Assembly (NCBI RefSeq): GCF_003387615.1
Contig: NZ_QUNS01000002.1
Span: forward strand, 399,603-463,602
Source of the DNA: Tenacibaculum gallaicum
GTDB lineage: Bacteria; Bacteroidota; Bacteroidia; Flavobacteriales; Flavobacteriaceae
Direction of reading: 5' to 3'
DNA length: 64,000 nt
The notes beneath the pieces were generated by a model. It ran no database searches. It saw only the letters and a program-made list of their open reading frames with translations, and was not told the origin of the DNA. Both the position numbers and the translations under genes were made by a program. This document shows positions 16,306-26,580 of this stretch, one piece after another. Within the stretch, counting starts at the first letter, position 1. The number at the start of each line of letters is the position of its first letter.

Positions 16306-18723
16306 TTACTTTTTCCATTTTAATCGTAAACTATTGCTAACCACACTAACACTACTCATAGCCATAGCTGCACCAGCAATCATAGGGTTTAATAAGAAAC
16401 CATTAAATGGATATAAAATACCAGCTGCAATAGGAATACCAATAAGGTTGTAAATAAATGCCCAAAATAGGTTTTGTTTAATGGTAGCTACCGTTTGTTT
16501 TGAAAGCTTTATAGCTTGTGGTATTTTACTCAGGTCAGATGATATAATGGTCATTTTAGCAACATCCATTGCAATATCACTACCTTTTCCCATGGCAATA
16601 CTTACATCAGCAGTAGCTAGGGCAGTACTGTCGTTAATACCATCACCAACCATAGCAACGGTTTTTCCTTGTTGCTGTAACTCTTTTACAAAATCGGCTT
16701 TATGTTGTGGTAATACTTCAGCTTTATAATGTTGAATACCTGTTTCTTCAGCGATAGATTTTGCGGTAGCTTCGTTGTCACCCGTAAGCATGTATAATTC
16801 AATATCCATAGCTTGTAGCTCCTTAATAGCTTGTACTGAGGTTTCTTTTATTTTGTCTGAAATAGCAAGTACAGAAAGTGCTTCCTTATTATTAGCAAAC
16901 CAAATAACTGTTTTAGCTTGTTTACTCCATTTGTTAGCTTGTTTTATAAGTTCGTCAGCTATGGAAATGTTGTTTTCAGCTAATAATTTCTTATTACCAA
17001 CAAAAAAGGTTTCCTCGTTATAATCAGCCTTAGCACCTTTACCTGTAATACTGTCGAAATTTGTTAGTGTGGTAGTGGCAGTATCTCCTAAAAACTTTAC
17101 AACAGCTTCTGCTAATGGATGTTCAGATTTTTTCTCAATACTTAAAAGAATGTTTTTAGCGGTATCATTATTCTGTAACCAAGATATACCAGTAACCTCT
17201 GGTTTTCCTTCGGTAATGGTTCCTGTTTTATCTAAAATAATAGCGTTTACTTTTTTAGCAGATTCAAGGCTTTCAGCATCTTTAATTAAAATACCGTTTT
17301 CGGCACCTTTACCCACACCCACCATAATAGCGGTAGGGGTAGCGAGACCTAAAGCACAAGGGCATGCAATAACCAATACGGTGATGGCTGCTAATAATCC
17401 TTGAACAACTCCGTTATCTCCACCTAAAATAAACCATATAATAAATGTAATAACAGCAATACTCATAACTACAGGTACGAAAATACTGGCGATTTTATCA
17501 ACTAATTTTTGTACAGGAGCCTTACTACCTTGTGCATCTTGCACCATTTTAATAATCTGAGCAAGCATGGTTTCTTTTCCAACTTTAACAGCTTTAAATT
17601 GAAAACTTCCTTTCTGATTAATGGTTCCTGCAAATACTTTTTCATTTTCTTCTTTTAATACCGGAACAGGTTCACCACTTAACATGCTTTCATCTACATA
17701 CGAGCTTCCTGTAGTAACCATACCATCTACTGCAATTTTTTCTCCTGGTTTTACAAGAATAGTGTCACCTACGTTCACTTCTTCAATAGCAGTTTGCTTT
17801 TCCGTTCCGTCAGGTTGTATCACAATCACAGTTTTAGGCTGTAAACCCATCAATTTTTTAATGGCAGATGAGGTGTTTCCTTTGGCTTTTTCTTCTAATA
17901 ATTTTCCTAAAAGAATAAATGCAATAATAACTGAAGCAGCCTCAAAATATACATGTGCTTCTAATCCTCTAGATTCCCAAAACTTAGGAAATAGCATGTT
18001 AAATACACTAAATATATAAGCTATACCCGTACTTAAGGCTACTAGGGTGTCCATATTTGCAGAACGATGTTTGGCTTGTTTCCATGCATTGATAAAAAAG
18101 TCTTTACCAAACCATAGCAACACTGGGGTAGAGAAGGCCCACATAATAGGGTTGGCGTAAGGCATGTTCATAAAAAACATACCAATAACAACTACAGGTA
18201 ATGAAAGTATTACCGACCACATGGTTTTGGTTTTTAGTTGCTTGAACTTCTTTTCATGAATAGCTTCGAGGGTTTCTTGTTGTTTGGTTTCCTCTTCAAT
18301 TAGCAAATCATAACCCGCACCTTGTACTGCTTTTTGCAATTTTGTAGCATTGGTCATGTTAGGAAGATATTCTACCGTTAAATTTCCGTTAGCAAAATTT
18401 ACCGAAGCATTTACTACACCTGGTTCGTAGCTAACAATACTTTCAGCACTTCCTGCACAAGAGGCGCAAGTCATACCTAATACTGGAAATACTTTTTTAA
18501 CAGTGGTAACACCATAGCCAAGGTCTTTTATAGTAGTAACGGCGTTTGCAAGAACTTCTTCATTAGTAACCGTAATAGCAGCTCTTTGGTTGTTTAGTTC
18601 TACTTTGTGGGTTTCAATTCCCTCAACATGTGCTAGTCCTTTTTCAACGATTAAAGCACAGTGCTCACTTTCCACACCTTCTAGAGGTAGGTAAATGATT
18701 TCTTTATTGTTATTTGTTGCCAT
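16306..18723 (-). CDS. copA: Copper-exporting P-type ATPase CopA
   Basis: 805 residues, P1B-type ATPase. The N-terminus carries two HMA domains. The second has the intact MTCASC site (Cys86, Cys89); the first is degenerate (GVESEHCALI, one Cys only) and probably does not bind copper in the usual way. The membrane domain has the Cu(I) transport motif CPCALG (about 455), followed by the phosphorylation motif DKTGTITEG (about 498), the HP motif SEHPLAEAV and the hinge GDGINDS (about 692). It exports Cu(I) from cytosol to periplasm. The AraC-HMA regulator upstream and HMA chaperone downstream form a copper homeostasis module. Confidence 0.95.
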   Translation of the reverse strand: MATNNNKEIIYLPLEGVESEHCALIVEKGLAHVEGIETHKVELNNQRAAITVTNEEVLANAVTTIKDLGYGVTTVKKVFPVLGMTCASCAGSAESIVSYEPGVVNASVNFANGNLTVEYLPNMTNATKLQKAVQGAGYDLLIEEETKQQETLEAIHEKKFKQLKTKTMWSVILSLPVVVIGMFFMNMPYANPIMWAFSTPVLLWFGKDFFINAWKQAKHRSANMDTLVALSTGIAYIFSVFNMLFPKFWESRGLEAHVYFEAASVIIAFILLGKLLEEKAKGNTSSAIKKLMGLQPKTVIVIQPDGTEKQTAIEEVNVGDTILVKPGEKIAVDGMVTTGSSYVDESMLSGEPVPVLKEENEKVFAGTINQKGSFQFKAVKVGKETMLAQIIKMVQDAQGSKAPVQKLVDKIASIFVPVVMSIAVITFIIWFILGGDNGVVQGLLAAITVLVIACPCALGLATPTAIMVGVGKGAENGILIKDAESLESAKKVNAIILDKTGTITEGKPEVTGISWLQNNDTAKNILLSIEKKSEHPLAEAVVKFLGDTATTTLTNFDSITGKGAKADYNEETFFVGNKKLLAENNISIADELIKQANKWSKQAKTVIWFANNKEALSVLAISDKIKETSVQAIKELQAMDIELYMLTGDNEATAKSIAEETGIQHYKAEVLPQHKADFVKELQQQGKTVAMVGDGINDSTALATADVSIAMGKGSDIAMDVAKMTIISSDLSKIPQAIKLSKQTVATIKQNLFWAFIYNLIGIPIAAGILYPFNGFLLNPMIAGAAMAMSSVSVVSNSLRLKWKK

Positions 18724-18809
18724 TTTTTTACTGTATTAATTGTACAATACAAAGTTGGCATTAAGTTAGAGAAAATTTATTGTGGAATTTTGGAATTGAT
18801 TTATAAGAT

Positions 18810-19370
18810 TTACACCTCGTCTAATGGTTTTCTTCTGTCTTTACGAATTTTTTTAAAGTGACTAGGCGTTAATCCTGTAACTTTTTTAAACTGATTGCTT
18901 AAATATGCTACGCTTGAGTAGTGTAAACGAAAGGCAATTTCGCTTAATGATAATTCATCGTAAACGAGTAATTCTTTCACCTTTTCTATTTTTTGAGCAA
19001 TAAAATACTTTTCTATGGTAGTGCCTTCTACTTCAGAAAAAAGATTGGATAAGTAATTATAATCGTGATGTAGTTCGTTGCTTAATAGTTCAGATAGATT
19101 GATTTTTGTTTCACTGTCTTGATGGTGTACCAAATTGATGATTAGGTTTTTAATCTTTTCAATAATGCGACTTTTTTTATCATCAATAATTTCAAAGCCT
19201 AAGTTAATTAGGGTTTTGTCTAAATGTTCTTTTTCTTCGGTAGTAAGCTCTTTTTTAAGTGTAACTTCACCTAATTTAATACTCTTTACACCTACACCTA
19301 GTTTGTCTAGCTCATTTTGAATGACCATAATACAGCGATTGCAAACCATGTTTTTAATAGTGAGTGTCAT
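18810..19370 (-). CDS. AraC-family regulator with N-terminal HMA-like domain
   Basis: 186 residues. Residues 1-65 form an HMA-like domain with MVCNRC (Cys10, Cys13) in the metal-loop position; residues about 85-182 are an AraC HTH (LSEIAFRLHYSSVAYLSNQFKKVTGLTPSHF). It is shorter than classical AraC proteins and has no sugar-binding domain. The gene sits 86 bp upstream of copA on the same strand. The obvious hypothesis is direct copper sensing through the Cys pair and control of copA. Such HMA-AraC regulators are a Bacteroidota feature and differ from CueR or CopY. Confidence 0.85.
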   Translation of the reverse strand: MTLTIKNMVCNRCIMVIQNELDKLGVGVKSIKLGEVTLKKELTTEEKEHLDKTLINLGFEIIDDKKSRIIEKIKNLIINLVHHQDSETKINLSELLSNELHHDYNYLSNLFSEVEGTTIEKYFIAQKIEKVKELLVYDELSLSEIAFRLHYSSVAYLSNQFKKVTGLTPSHFKKIRKDRRKPLDEV

Positions 19371-19432
19371 AGTGTTTTTAGTATAGGTGTTAGGTTTGCA
19401 AAGATAGAAATAAGGAATGTTTTTATTTTAAA

Positions 19433-19777
19433 TTATATCATCGACTTATTGCAATAAGTTGCTTTTTCAAAATCTCTAATATTGATTGAAATAATAGGAA
19501 CTTCAGAAAACATTAACTTCAATTCAGTAATAATTCTTTCAGAAAGATTCTTTTTTTGAGAGGTAGAGCGTCCCTCCATAATATTTGCAAAAATGTGAAT
19601 AAAATCATCAGTTGTGTTTCCTGTGGTATAATGCTCAAAAGAGTTAATTCTTACTTTTATATCTCTTTTATCAAACAGGTCAGTTGATTCTGCTGTGTCA
19701 TACACTTTCTGAATAATTTCTGCTGGTGTTTTGATTTTTATAATGTTTTTAGAGCAATCAATTACGAAATGTGGCAT
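19433..19777 (-). CDS. 5-carboxymethyl-2-hydroxymuconate delta-isomerase-like tautomerase
   Basis: 114 residues matching the CHMI branch of the tautomerase superfamily. It begins MPHFVIDCS, so that after Met removal a catalytic N-terminal proline is exposed, and continues with HIFANIMEGRS in the middle. Family members isomerise enol/keto acids in homoprotocatechuate breakdown, but no other genes of that pathway are nearby, so the substrate is open. Independent transcription unit between the AraC-HMA gene and the clpC terminator. Confidence 0.75.
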   Translation of the reverse strand: MPHFVIDCSKNIIKIKTPAEIIQKVYDTAESTDLFDKRDIKVRINSFEHYTTGNTTDDFIHIFANIMEGRSTSQKKNLSERIITELKLMFSEVPIISINIRDFEKATYCNKSMI

Positions 19778-19847
19778 AAGTTATTTTCATCTAATTTATA
19801 AGAAGGTGTGAGTAATTTATTTTTCTTCTTAAAGGTTATGGTGTAAT

Positions 19848-19878
19848 AAAAATCCCAAGCGTTTTGCTTGGGATTTTT
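19848..19878. terminator. Intrinsic terminator of clpC
   Basis: Perfect 13-bp stem AAAAATCCCAAGC/GCTTGGGATTTTT with a GTTTT loop, 4 bp past the clpC stop on the minus strand. A/T tracts on both sides permit bidirectional use. Nearly identical to the hairpin at 3456-3487. Confidence 0.88.
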
Positions 19879-19881
19879 GTT

Positions 19882-22443
19882 TTATTGGTCTTCGTCTATT
19901 TCGGTACGAGACTCTTTTGGTTTTTCACCTTTTTCTATTTTTATAATGAGTTTTTTGTCTTTCTCATTTAAATCCATAAAGATGGTATCACCTTCATCAA
20001 GTTTTGAGTTTACAATTTCTTCAGCTAATGCATCTTCAATGTATTTTTGAATGGCTCTTTTTAATGGGCGAGCACCATATTGTTTGTCAAAACCTTTATC
20101 GGCAATATAATCTTTGGCTTTTTCGCTTAAGTTTAGTTTGTAACCTAAATCATCAATACGTCTTAGTAATTTGTCTAATTCAATATCAATAATCTTATGG
20201 ATGTCTTCACGCTCTAATGAATTAAATATTACAACATCGTCAATACGGTTTAAGAATTCAGGAGCAAACGATTTCTTTAAAGCACCTTCAATAATACTTT
20301 TAGCGTGTGCATCTTCTTGCTCTTTTTTAGAAGAAGTTCCGAAACCTACGCCACCACCAAAATCTTTTAGTTTACGAACTCCAATATTTGAAGTCATAAT
20401 AATAATGGTGTTTCTAAAATCTATTTTGCGACCTAAACTATCTGTTATATGTCCGTCATCTAACACTTGTAATAACATGTTAAATACATCAGGGTGCGCT
20501 TTTTCAATCTCGTCTAATAAGATTACAGAGTAAGGCTTACGACGTACTTTTTCTGTTAATTGTCCACCTTCTTCATAACCAACATATCCTGGAGGTGCTC
20601 CAATTAAACGAGAAATGGCAAATTTCTCCATGTATTCACTCATATCAATTCTAATTAAAGAATCGTCAGAGTCAAATAACTCACGAGCTAATACTTTTGC
20701 TAATTGTGTTTTACCAACACCAGTTGAACCTAAGAAAATAAAAGAACCAATAGGTTTATTAGGATCTTTTAATCCAACACGGTTACGCTGTATAGCTTTA
20801 ACAACTTTGGTAACAGCTTCATCTTGACCAATTACTTTACCTTTTATTAATTGAGGTAATTCTGCTAAACGGCTACTTTCTGCTTCGGCAACACGATTTA
20901 CAGGAATTCCTGTCATCATCGATACTACTTCAGCTACATTGTCTTCAGTAACAGTTTCTCTATGTAATTTAGAGTCTTCTTCCCATTGCTGTTGTGCAGA
21001 CTCTAAAGCTGTTTCTATATTTTTTTCGTCATCACGAAGCTTTGCAGCTTCTTCATATTTTTGTCCGCTTACAGCTTTGGTTTTGCGTCCTCTAATTTCT
21101 TCTAATTTAGCTTCTAATTCTAAAATTTGTTGAGGAACCACAATGTTAGTAATATGAATTCTCGATCCAGCTTCATCTAAAGCATCAATAGCTTTGTCTG
21201 GTAAAAAACGGTCAGTCATATAACGATTTGTCAATTTTACACAGGCATCAATAGCCTCATCGGTAAAAGTTACATGATGATGTGATTCGTATTTACCTTT
21301 AATATTGTGTAAAATTTGTATCGTTTCTTCAACCGTAGTAGGATCTACAATTATCTTTTGAAAACGACGCTCTAATGCACCATCTTTTTCAATATTAGTT
21401 CTGTATTCATCTAAGGTTGTGGCTCCAATACATTGAATTTCTCCTCTTGCTAAAGCAGGCTTTAACATGTTAGAAGCATCTAATGAGCCTGTAGCGCCAC
21501 CAGCACCAACAATTGTGTGAATTTCATCAATGAAAAGAATAATATCGTCATTTTTTTCTAGCTCGTTCATCAGCGCTTTCATACGCTCTTCAAACTGACC
21601 TCTATACTTTGTTCCAGCAACTAAGCTAGCTAGGTCTAAAGAAACAATACGTTTGTCAAATAAAATTCGAGATACTTTTCTGTCAATAATACGTAAAGCT
21701 AATCCTTCAGCAATAGCAGATTTACCAACACCTGGTTCACCAATAAGCATTGGATTGTTCTTTTTTCGTCTACTTAAAATTTGAGAAACACGCTCAATTT
21801 CTTTCAAACGTCCTACAACAGGGTCTAGCTTTCCTGCTATTGCTAAAGCTGTTAAATCACGTCCGAAGTTATCTAAAACAGGAGTTTTAGATTTTTTAAC
21901 TTGCTTTCCTTTTTGAGACTGTTGCCCGTAAGGGTTTGACTTTTCGTCAGCAAATTCATCATCAGATGGTGTTTCTCCTATTGGTGAAATAAAAGTGTCA
22001 TCATCTACGTGTAGTTCTTTGTACAAGTTTTTAGTTTGTTCATAATCTACATCATATTTTTGAAGTAGCTTTGTGGTAGGGTCGTTTTCGTTACGTAAAA
22101 TACACAGCAACAAGTGTGCGGTGTCTATTGCGTTACTTTGATATAGTTTAGCTTCTAAAAACGTGGTTTTTATAGCTTTCTCTGCTTGCCTAGTGAGATG
22201 TAAACTCTTCCTTTGAGGGCTTGTTATAGATGGAGTTGTAGGATTTAACTTTTCTAGTTTATTGCGCACTAAATCTAAATCAACATCAAAAGTTGTTAAT
22301 ATTTCAATGGCTTTTCCATCCCCTTTCCTAATCAAACCTAACAAAAGATGTTCAGTCCCAATAAAGTCATGTCCTAGTCGTAAGGCTTCCTCTTTACTGA
22401 AAGTAATCACATCTCTAACCTGTGGTGAAAAATTATCGTCCAT
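19882..22443 (-). CDS. clpC: ATP-dependent Clp protease ATP-binding subunit ClpC
   Basis: 853 residues, AAA+ unfoldase that feeds proteins to ClpP in the cytosol. In order: Clp N-domain repeats (1-150, FIGTEHLLLGLI, IDTAHLLLCIL), first AAA module with Walker A GEPGVGKSAIAEG (about 233) and Walker B IILFIDEIH, a UVR-type coiled middle (GQKYEEAAKLRDDEKN) that separates ClpC from ClpA/ClpB, second AAA module with GSTGVGKTQLAK (about 570), and a ClpB-D2-small C-terminal domain. Divergently transcribed from gyrA. Confidence 0.96.
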   Translation of the reverse strand: MDDNFSPQVRDVITFSKEEALRLGHDFIGTEHLLLGLIRKGDGKAIEILTTFDVDLDLVRNKLEKLNPTTPSITSPQRKSLHLTRQAEKAIKTTFLEAKLYQSNAIDTAHLLLCILRNENDPTTKLLQKYDVDYEQTKNLYKELHVDDDTFISPIGETPSDDEFADEKSNPYGQQSQKGKQVKKSKTPVLDNFGRDLTALAIAGKLDPVVGRLKEIERVSQILSRRKKNNPMLIGEPGVGKSAIAEGLALRIIDRKVSRILFDKRIVSLDLASLVAGTKYRGQFEERMKALMNELEKNDDIILFIDEIHTIVGAGGATGSLDASNMLKPALARGEIQCIGATTLDEYRTNIEKDGALERRFQKIIVDPTTVEETIQILHNIKGKYESHHHVTFTDEAIDACVKLTNRYMTDRFLPDKAIDALDEAGSRIHITNIVVPQQILELEAKLEEIRGRKTKAVSGQKYEEAAKLRDDEKNIETALESAQQQWEEDSKLHRETVTEDNVAEVVSMMTGIPVNRVAEAESSRLAELPQLIKGKVIGQDEAVTKVVKAIQRNRVGLKDPNKPIGSFIFLGSTGVGKTQLAKVLARELFDSDDSLIRIDMSEYMEKFAISRLIGAPPGYVGYEEGGQLTEKVRRKPYSVILLDEIEKAHPDVFNMLLQVLDDGHITDSLGRKIDFRNTIIIMTSNIGVRKLKDFGGGVGFGTSSKKEQEDAHAKSIIEGALKKSFAPEFLNRIDDVVIFNSLEREDIHKIIDIELDKLLRRIDDLGYKLNLSEKAKDYIADKGFDKQYGARPLKRAIQKYIEDALAEEIVNSKLDEGDTIFMDLNEKDKKLIIKIEKGEKPKESRTEIDEDQ

Positions 22444-22632
22444 AAATTTATTTTCTGTCTCTGTAAAGTTAGTAAGTTTTTTTCTTAAAAATTACAAAAA
22501 AGATGCCAATAGTTTTTTACTGACATTCTGACGAGTAAAATAAGGTGTTTTAAAGTTTTTTTATCTTATAAAATTGTTAATAAATAACGATAAAACAGTT
22601 TATATATTTTTTGTGTAAAACTGAGGGTTGTA

Positions 22633-22716
22633 GTATCTTGCAATGTTTTAGAAAGTGCAGAGAACTAGAAAGCATTTTAAAAGTGAGTTTTATCGAGTGT
22701 AAAATTCACTTTTTTG
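22633..22716 (+). promoter_or_regulatory. gyrA promoter and 5' leader with terminator-like hairpin
   Basis: The 308-bp clpC/gyrA divergent spacer contains TAGTATCTTGC at 22631-22641, close to the flavobacterial -7 consensus. About 35-70 bp further on lies an inverted repeat (AAAAGTGA.GTTTT at 22679-22691 and AAAATTCACTTTT from 22701) followed by a six-T run, 36 bp before the gyrA ATG. It looks like an intrinsic terminator inside the leader, suggesting attenuation or a short leader RNA. No other gene is seen in the spacer. Confidence 0.45.
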
Positions 22717-22751
22717 ACGAAAATAAATACTAATATTTTAAAAGAAAATAT

Positions 22752-25253
22752 ATGGCAGATGGCGAAAAGTTGATCCCTATCAACATTGAAGAGCAAATGA
22801 AGTCCGCATACATCGATTATTCAATGTCGGTGATAGTATCAAGAGCATTACCAGATGTAAGAGATGGTTTAAAACCAGTACATAGAAGAGTTTTGTTTGG
22901 TATGCATGAATTAGGAATTAAAGCTACTGGTGCATATAAAAAGTCTGCAAGAATTGTAGGAGAGGTATTAGGTAAGTATCACCCACATGGAGATACTTCG
23001 GTGTACGATTCTATGGTGCGTATGGCACAAGACTGGAGTGTACGTTATATGATGGTTGATGGACAAGGGAACTTTGGTTCTGTAGATGGTGATAGTCCAG
23101 CAGCAATGCGTTATACTGAGGTACGTATGCAAAAAATATCAGAAGAAATGTTATCTGATATTGAAAAAGATACAGTAGATCATAAATTAAACTTTGATGA
23201 TACGTTGCATGAGCCAACCGTATTACCAACACGAGTTCCTAACTTATTAGTAAATGGAGCATCAGGTATTGCAGTAGGTATGGCAACTAATATGGCACCA
23301 CATAACTTAACAGAAGTTATTAATGGTACTATTGCGTATATAGCTAATCGTGATATTGAAATTGATGAGTTAATGCAACACATCAAAGCACCTGATTTTC
23401 CAACTGGAGGAATTATTTATGGATATGATGGTGTAAGAGATGCTTTTCATACAGGTCGTGGACGTATTGTAATGCGTGCCAAAGCTACGATTGAAGAAGT
23501 AAAAGGTCGTGAGTGTATCGTTGTAACTGAGATACCTTATCAAGTAAACAAAGCAGAAATGATTAAGAAAACTGCTGACTTGGTAAATGATAAGAAATTA
23601 GAAGGTATTGCTAGTATTCGTGATGAATCTGACCGTAAAGGAATGCGCATCGTTTATGTATTAAAGCGTGATGCAATTCCTAATATTGTTTTAAATAAAT
23701 TATTTAAGTACACACAACTACAAACATCGTTTAGTGTAAATAATATTGCACTGGTAAAAGGTCGCCCAGAGCAATTAAACTTAAAAGAATTAATTCATTA
23801 TTTTGTAGAACATAGACATGAAGTTGTTGTTCGTAGAACAGAGTTTGAATTAAAGAAAGCCGAAGCTCGAGCACATATTTTAGAAGGGTTAATTATTGCA
23901 TCAGATAATATTGATGAGGTGATTGCAATCATCAGAGGTTCTTCAAATGCTGATGAAGCTCGTGAAAAATTAATTGAACGTTTTGAGTTGTCAGAAATTC
24001 AAGCACGTGCAATTGTAGAGATGCGTTTACGTCAGTTAACAGGACTAGAGCAAGATAAATTACGTGCGGAGTATGATGAGATTATCAAAACTATAGCAGA
24101 TTTAAAAGATATTCTTGCAAACGAGCCAAGACGTTATGATATAATCAAAGAAGAATTACTTTATATTAAAGAGAAGTATGGAGATGAGCGTCGTTCAGTA
24201 ATTGAATATGCAGGAGGAGATATGAGAATCGAAGATATGATTCCTAACTCTAAAGTAGTAGTAACTATTTCGCATGCAGGGTATGTGAAGCGTACAAACT
24301 TAGATGAATACAAAGTTCAGAATAGAGGAGGGCGCGGACAAAAAGGAGCGACGACTCGTAACGAAGATTTCCTAGAGCATTTATTTGTAGGTACTAACCA
24401 CCAATACATGTTGTTCTTTACCCAGAAAGGAAAAGTGTTCTGGATGCGTGTATACGAAGTTCCAGAAGGAGGAAAGAATACGAAAGGAAGAGCGATTCAG
24501 AACTTAATAAACATTGAACAAGACGATAAAGTAAAAGCATTCTTAGTAACAGGAGATTTAAAAGATGAAGATTACATCAATAATCACTTTGTTATTATGG
24601 CTACAAAGCGTGGTCAGGTTAAGAAAACGCCTTTAGAACAATATTCACGTCCAAGAGCTAATGGGATTAATGCTATTACTATTAAAGAAGGAGATGAATT
24701 GTTAGAAGCGAAATTAACGACTGGAGATAGCCAAGTAATGTTAGCGCTTAAGTCAGGAAAATCAATTCGCTTCGAAGAGGCTAAAACACGTCCAATGGGA
24801 AGAACAGCATCTGGGGTTCGTGGTATTACATTGTCACACGAAAAAGATGAGGTAATTGGTATGATAGCTGTAAATGATATGGAAAGTAATATCTTAGTAG
24901 TTTCAGAGAAGGGATATGGAAAACGTTCTAAGTTAGAAGATTATCGTATAACAAATCGTGGAGGTAAAGGAGTTAAAACATTGAATATATCAGAAAAAAC
25001 TGGTAATTTAGTAGCTATTAAAAATGTTGATAACTCTAATGACTTGATGATTATTAACAAATCGGGTTTAACTATTAGAATGGCAGTTGAAGACTTGAGA
25101 GTTATGGGTAGAGCAACTCAAGGTGTTAAGTTAATCAATATTAAAGATAATGATGATATTGCTGCGGTAGCAAAAGTTATGCATGAAAAAGACGAAGAAG
25201 AAAATGGCACAGAAATTGAAAATGAAACGAATGAAAGTCAAGAACAACAATAA
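22752..25253 (+). CDS. gyrA: DNA gyrase subunit A
   Basis: 833 residues. The N-terminus has [18 protein letters not shown]; the catalytic tyrosine is Tyr121 (AAMRYTEVR), and the quinolone-resistance region reads [10 protein letters not shown] (Thr82, Asp86). The C-terminal half carries six beta-pinwheel blades with the GyrA box [10 protein letters not shown], which wraps DNA and separates gyrase from topoisomerase IV. With GyrB it introduces negative supercoils. Thr82 is, as far as I know, also the wild-type residue in some flavobacteria, so it is not evidence of acquired resistance. Sixteen bp before the TPR gene, likely one operon. Confidence 0.97.
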   Translation: MADGEKLIPINIEEQMKSAYIDYSMSVIVSRALPDVRDGLKPVHRRVLFGMHELGIKATGAYKKSARIVGEVLGKYHPHGDTSVYDSMVRMAQDWSVRYMMVDGQGNFGSVDGDSPAAMRYTEVRMQKISEEMLSDIEKDTVDHKLNFDDTLHEPTVLPTRVPNLLVNGASGIAVGMATNMAPHNLTEVINGTIAYIANRDIEIDELMQHIKAPDFPTGGIIYGYDGVRDAFHTGRGRIVMRAKATIEEVKGRECIVVTEIPYQVNKAEMIKKTADLVNDKKLEGIASIRDESDRKGMRIVYVLKRDAIPNIVLNKLFKYTQLQTSFSVNNIALVKGRPEQLNLKELIHYFVEHRHEVVVRRTEFELKKAEARAHILEGLIIASDNIDEVIAIIRGSSNADEAREKLIERFELSEIQARAIVEMRLRQLTGLEQDKLRAEYDEIIKTIADLKDILANEPRRYDIIKEELLYIKEKYGDERRSVIEYAGGDMRIEDMIPNSKVVVTISHAGYVKRTNLDEYKVQNRGGRGQKGATTRNEDFLEHLFVGTNHQYMLFFTQKGKVFWMRVYEVPEGGKNTKGRAIQNLINIEQDDKVKAFLVTGDLKDEDYINNHFVIMATKRGQVKKTPLEQYSRPRANGINAITIKEGDELLEAKLTTGDSQVMLALKSGKSIRFEEAKTRPMGRTASGVRGITLSHEKDEVIGMIAVNDMESNILVVSEKGYGKRSKLEDYRITNRGGKGVKTLNISEKTGNLVAIKNVDNSNDLMIINKSGLTIRMAVEDLRVMGRATQGVKLINIKDNDDIAAVAKVMHEKDEEENGTEIENETNESQEQQ

Positions 25254-25269
25254 ATAAACCATAACAAAA

Positions 25270-26508
25270 ATGAAAAAACAAATCTTAGCCCTTTCTTTAG
25301 GATTAATGTCGTTGGGGGCAATCGCTCAAAAATCAGAACTTAAAGCTGCTGAGAAGGCTATAAAAAAACAAGATTTTACTACAGCATTAAGTACCCTTAA
25401 CGCTATTGAGGGTTCTTTAATGATGAACGGTGAAGATAAATATAAGTCTAAATTTTACTTTTTAAAAGGAAAGGCATTAGCAGCTAAAAAAGATTATAAA
25501 GAGGCAGGAGAAGCTTTGAATGCTTTATTAGCAATGAAAGAAAATAAGTATACTGATGAAGCTAAGCCTATCTTAAACCAATTGATTCAAGAGGTTTCAA
25601 AAAAAGCGGTTGATTTATATAATAATAAGAAAGACTATAAAAATGCAGCAGAAGATTTTTATTTAACATATGTATTAAGTCCTACGGATACTTCTTTTGC
25701 TTTTAATGCTGCGGTTTCAGCTACTCAGGCTAAAGACTATGATAAGGCTATTGAATATTATAGAGAGTTACAAAAAATAGGTTATACAGGTGTTGAAAAA
25801 CAATATGTAGCTACAGACAAAGCTACAGGTAAGGTAGAAAGTTTTGGTAATGACAAAGCAAGAAGAGATTTAATGGTAAAAACAGGGAATTATGTAAAAC
25901 CTGAAGTTAAATCTTCTGACTCTAAATCAGCAACAATTGTTAAAAATGTAGCTTTAATTTTAAAAGAGCAAGGAAAAACAGATGAAGCTATTGCAGCTTT
26001 TAAAGATGCTCGTGCTTCTAACCCTAAAGATTTAAATTTAATTTTAAATGAAGCTCAGTTATATGTTGAGATGGGTAAAATGGATAAGTTTGGAGAGTTG
26101 ATGAATGAAGCAGTAGCTTTAGATCCAGAAAACCCAACTTTATACTATAATTTAGGCGTTGTAAACTTTAACGAAGGTAGAATGGATGATGCTAAGAAGT
26201 ATTATACTAAAGCTGTTGAGTTAAAGCCAGATTATGCTGATGCTTATATGAATTTAGCAGTAGTAGTTTTAGATAAAGAAAAAGCTATTGTTGAGGAAAT
26301 GAATAAAAACTTGTCAAATTTCAAGAAGTATGATGAGTTAGCAGCTAAGCAAAAAGAGGTTTACAAAGAAGCTATTCCATTTTTAGAAAAAGCTGATAGT
26401 TTAAACAGAAATGTAGAAACTGTTAAAACTTTAATGAATTTATATGAGGTTTTAGAAATGAGCGATAAAGCTTCAGAATATAGAGATTTATATCAATCAA
26501 TGAAATAA
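25270..26508 (+). CDS. Exported tetratricopeptide-repeat protein
   Basis: 412 residues. A signal peptide (MKKQILALSLGLMS, cleavage near AQK) is followed by TPR repeats through residues about 30-400, clearest at DKAIEYYRELQKIGY, TDEAIAAFKDARASNPKDL, NPTLYYNLGVVNFNEGRM and AKKYYTKAVELKPDYADAY. It is a scaffold or assembly factor in the periplasm or outer membrane; no enzymatic motif. A TPR gene directly after gyrA is a recurrent flavobacterial arrangement in my experience. It ends at a strong bidirectional terminator. Confidence 0.85.
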   Translation: MKKQILALSLGLMSLGAIAQKSELKAAEKAIKKQDFTTALSTLNAIEGSLMMNGEDKYKSKFYFLKGKALAAKKDYKEAGEALNALLAMKENKYTDEAKPILNQLIQEVSKKAVDLYNNKKDYKNAAEDFYLTYVLSPTDTSFAFNAAVSATQAKDYDKAIEYYRELQKIGYTGVEKQYVATDKATGKVESFGNDKARRDLMVKTGNYVKPEVKSSDSKSATIVKNVALILKEQGKTDEAIAAFKDARASNPKDLNLILNEAQLYVEMGKMDKFGELMNEAVALDPENPTLYYNLGVVNFNEGRMDDAKKYYTKAVELKPDYADAYMNLAVVVLDKEKAIVEEMNKNLSNFKKYDELAAKQKEVYKEAIPFLEKADSLNRNVETVKTLMNLYEVLEMSDKASEYRDLYQSMK

Positions 26509-26525
26509 GAAATTTATTTAAGTAT

Positions 26526-26560
26526 AAAAAAGCCGAAACTTTTAAAGTTTCGGCTTTTTT
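26526..26560. terminator. Bidirectional terminator between TPR and NlpC/P60 genes
   Basis: Palindrome GCCGAAACTTT/AAAGTTTCGGC at 26532-26554 with A and T runs on the two sides. It lies between two convergent genes and can serve both. Confidence 0.9.
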
Positions 26561-26580
26561 ATGTAGTAAAGTTAAATAGT

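Noticed and set aside
22992..23010. Thr82 in GyrA as quinolone resistance
   Set aside because: To my knowledge Thr at this position is wild type in some flavobacteria; no further changes at Asp86.
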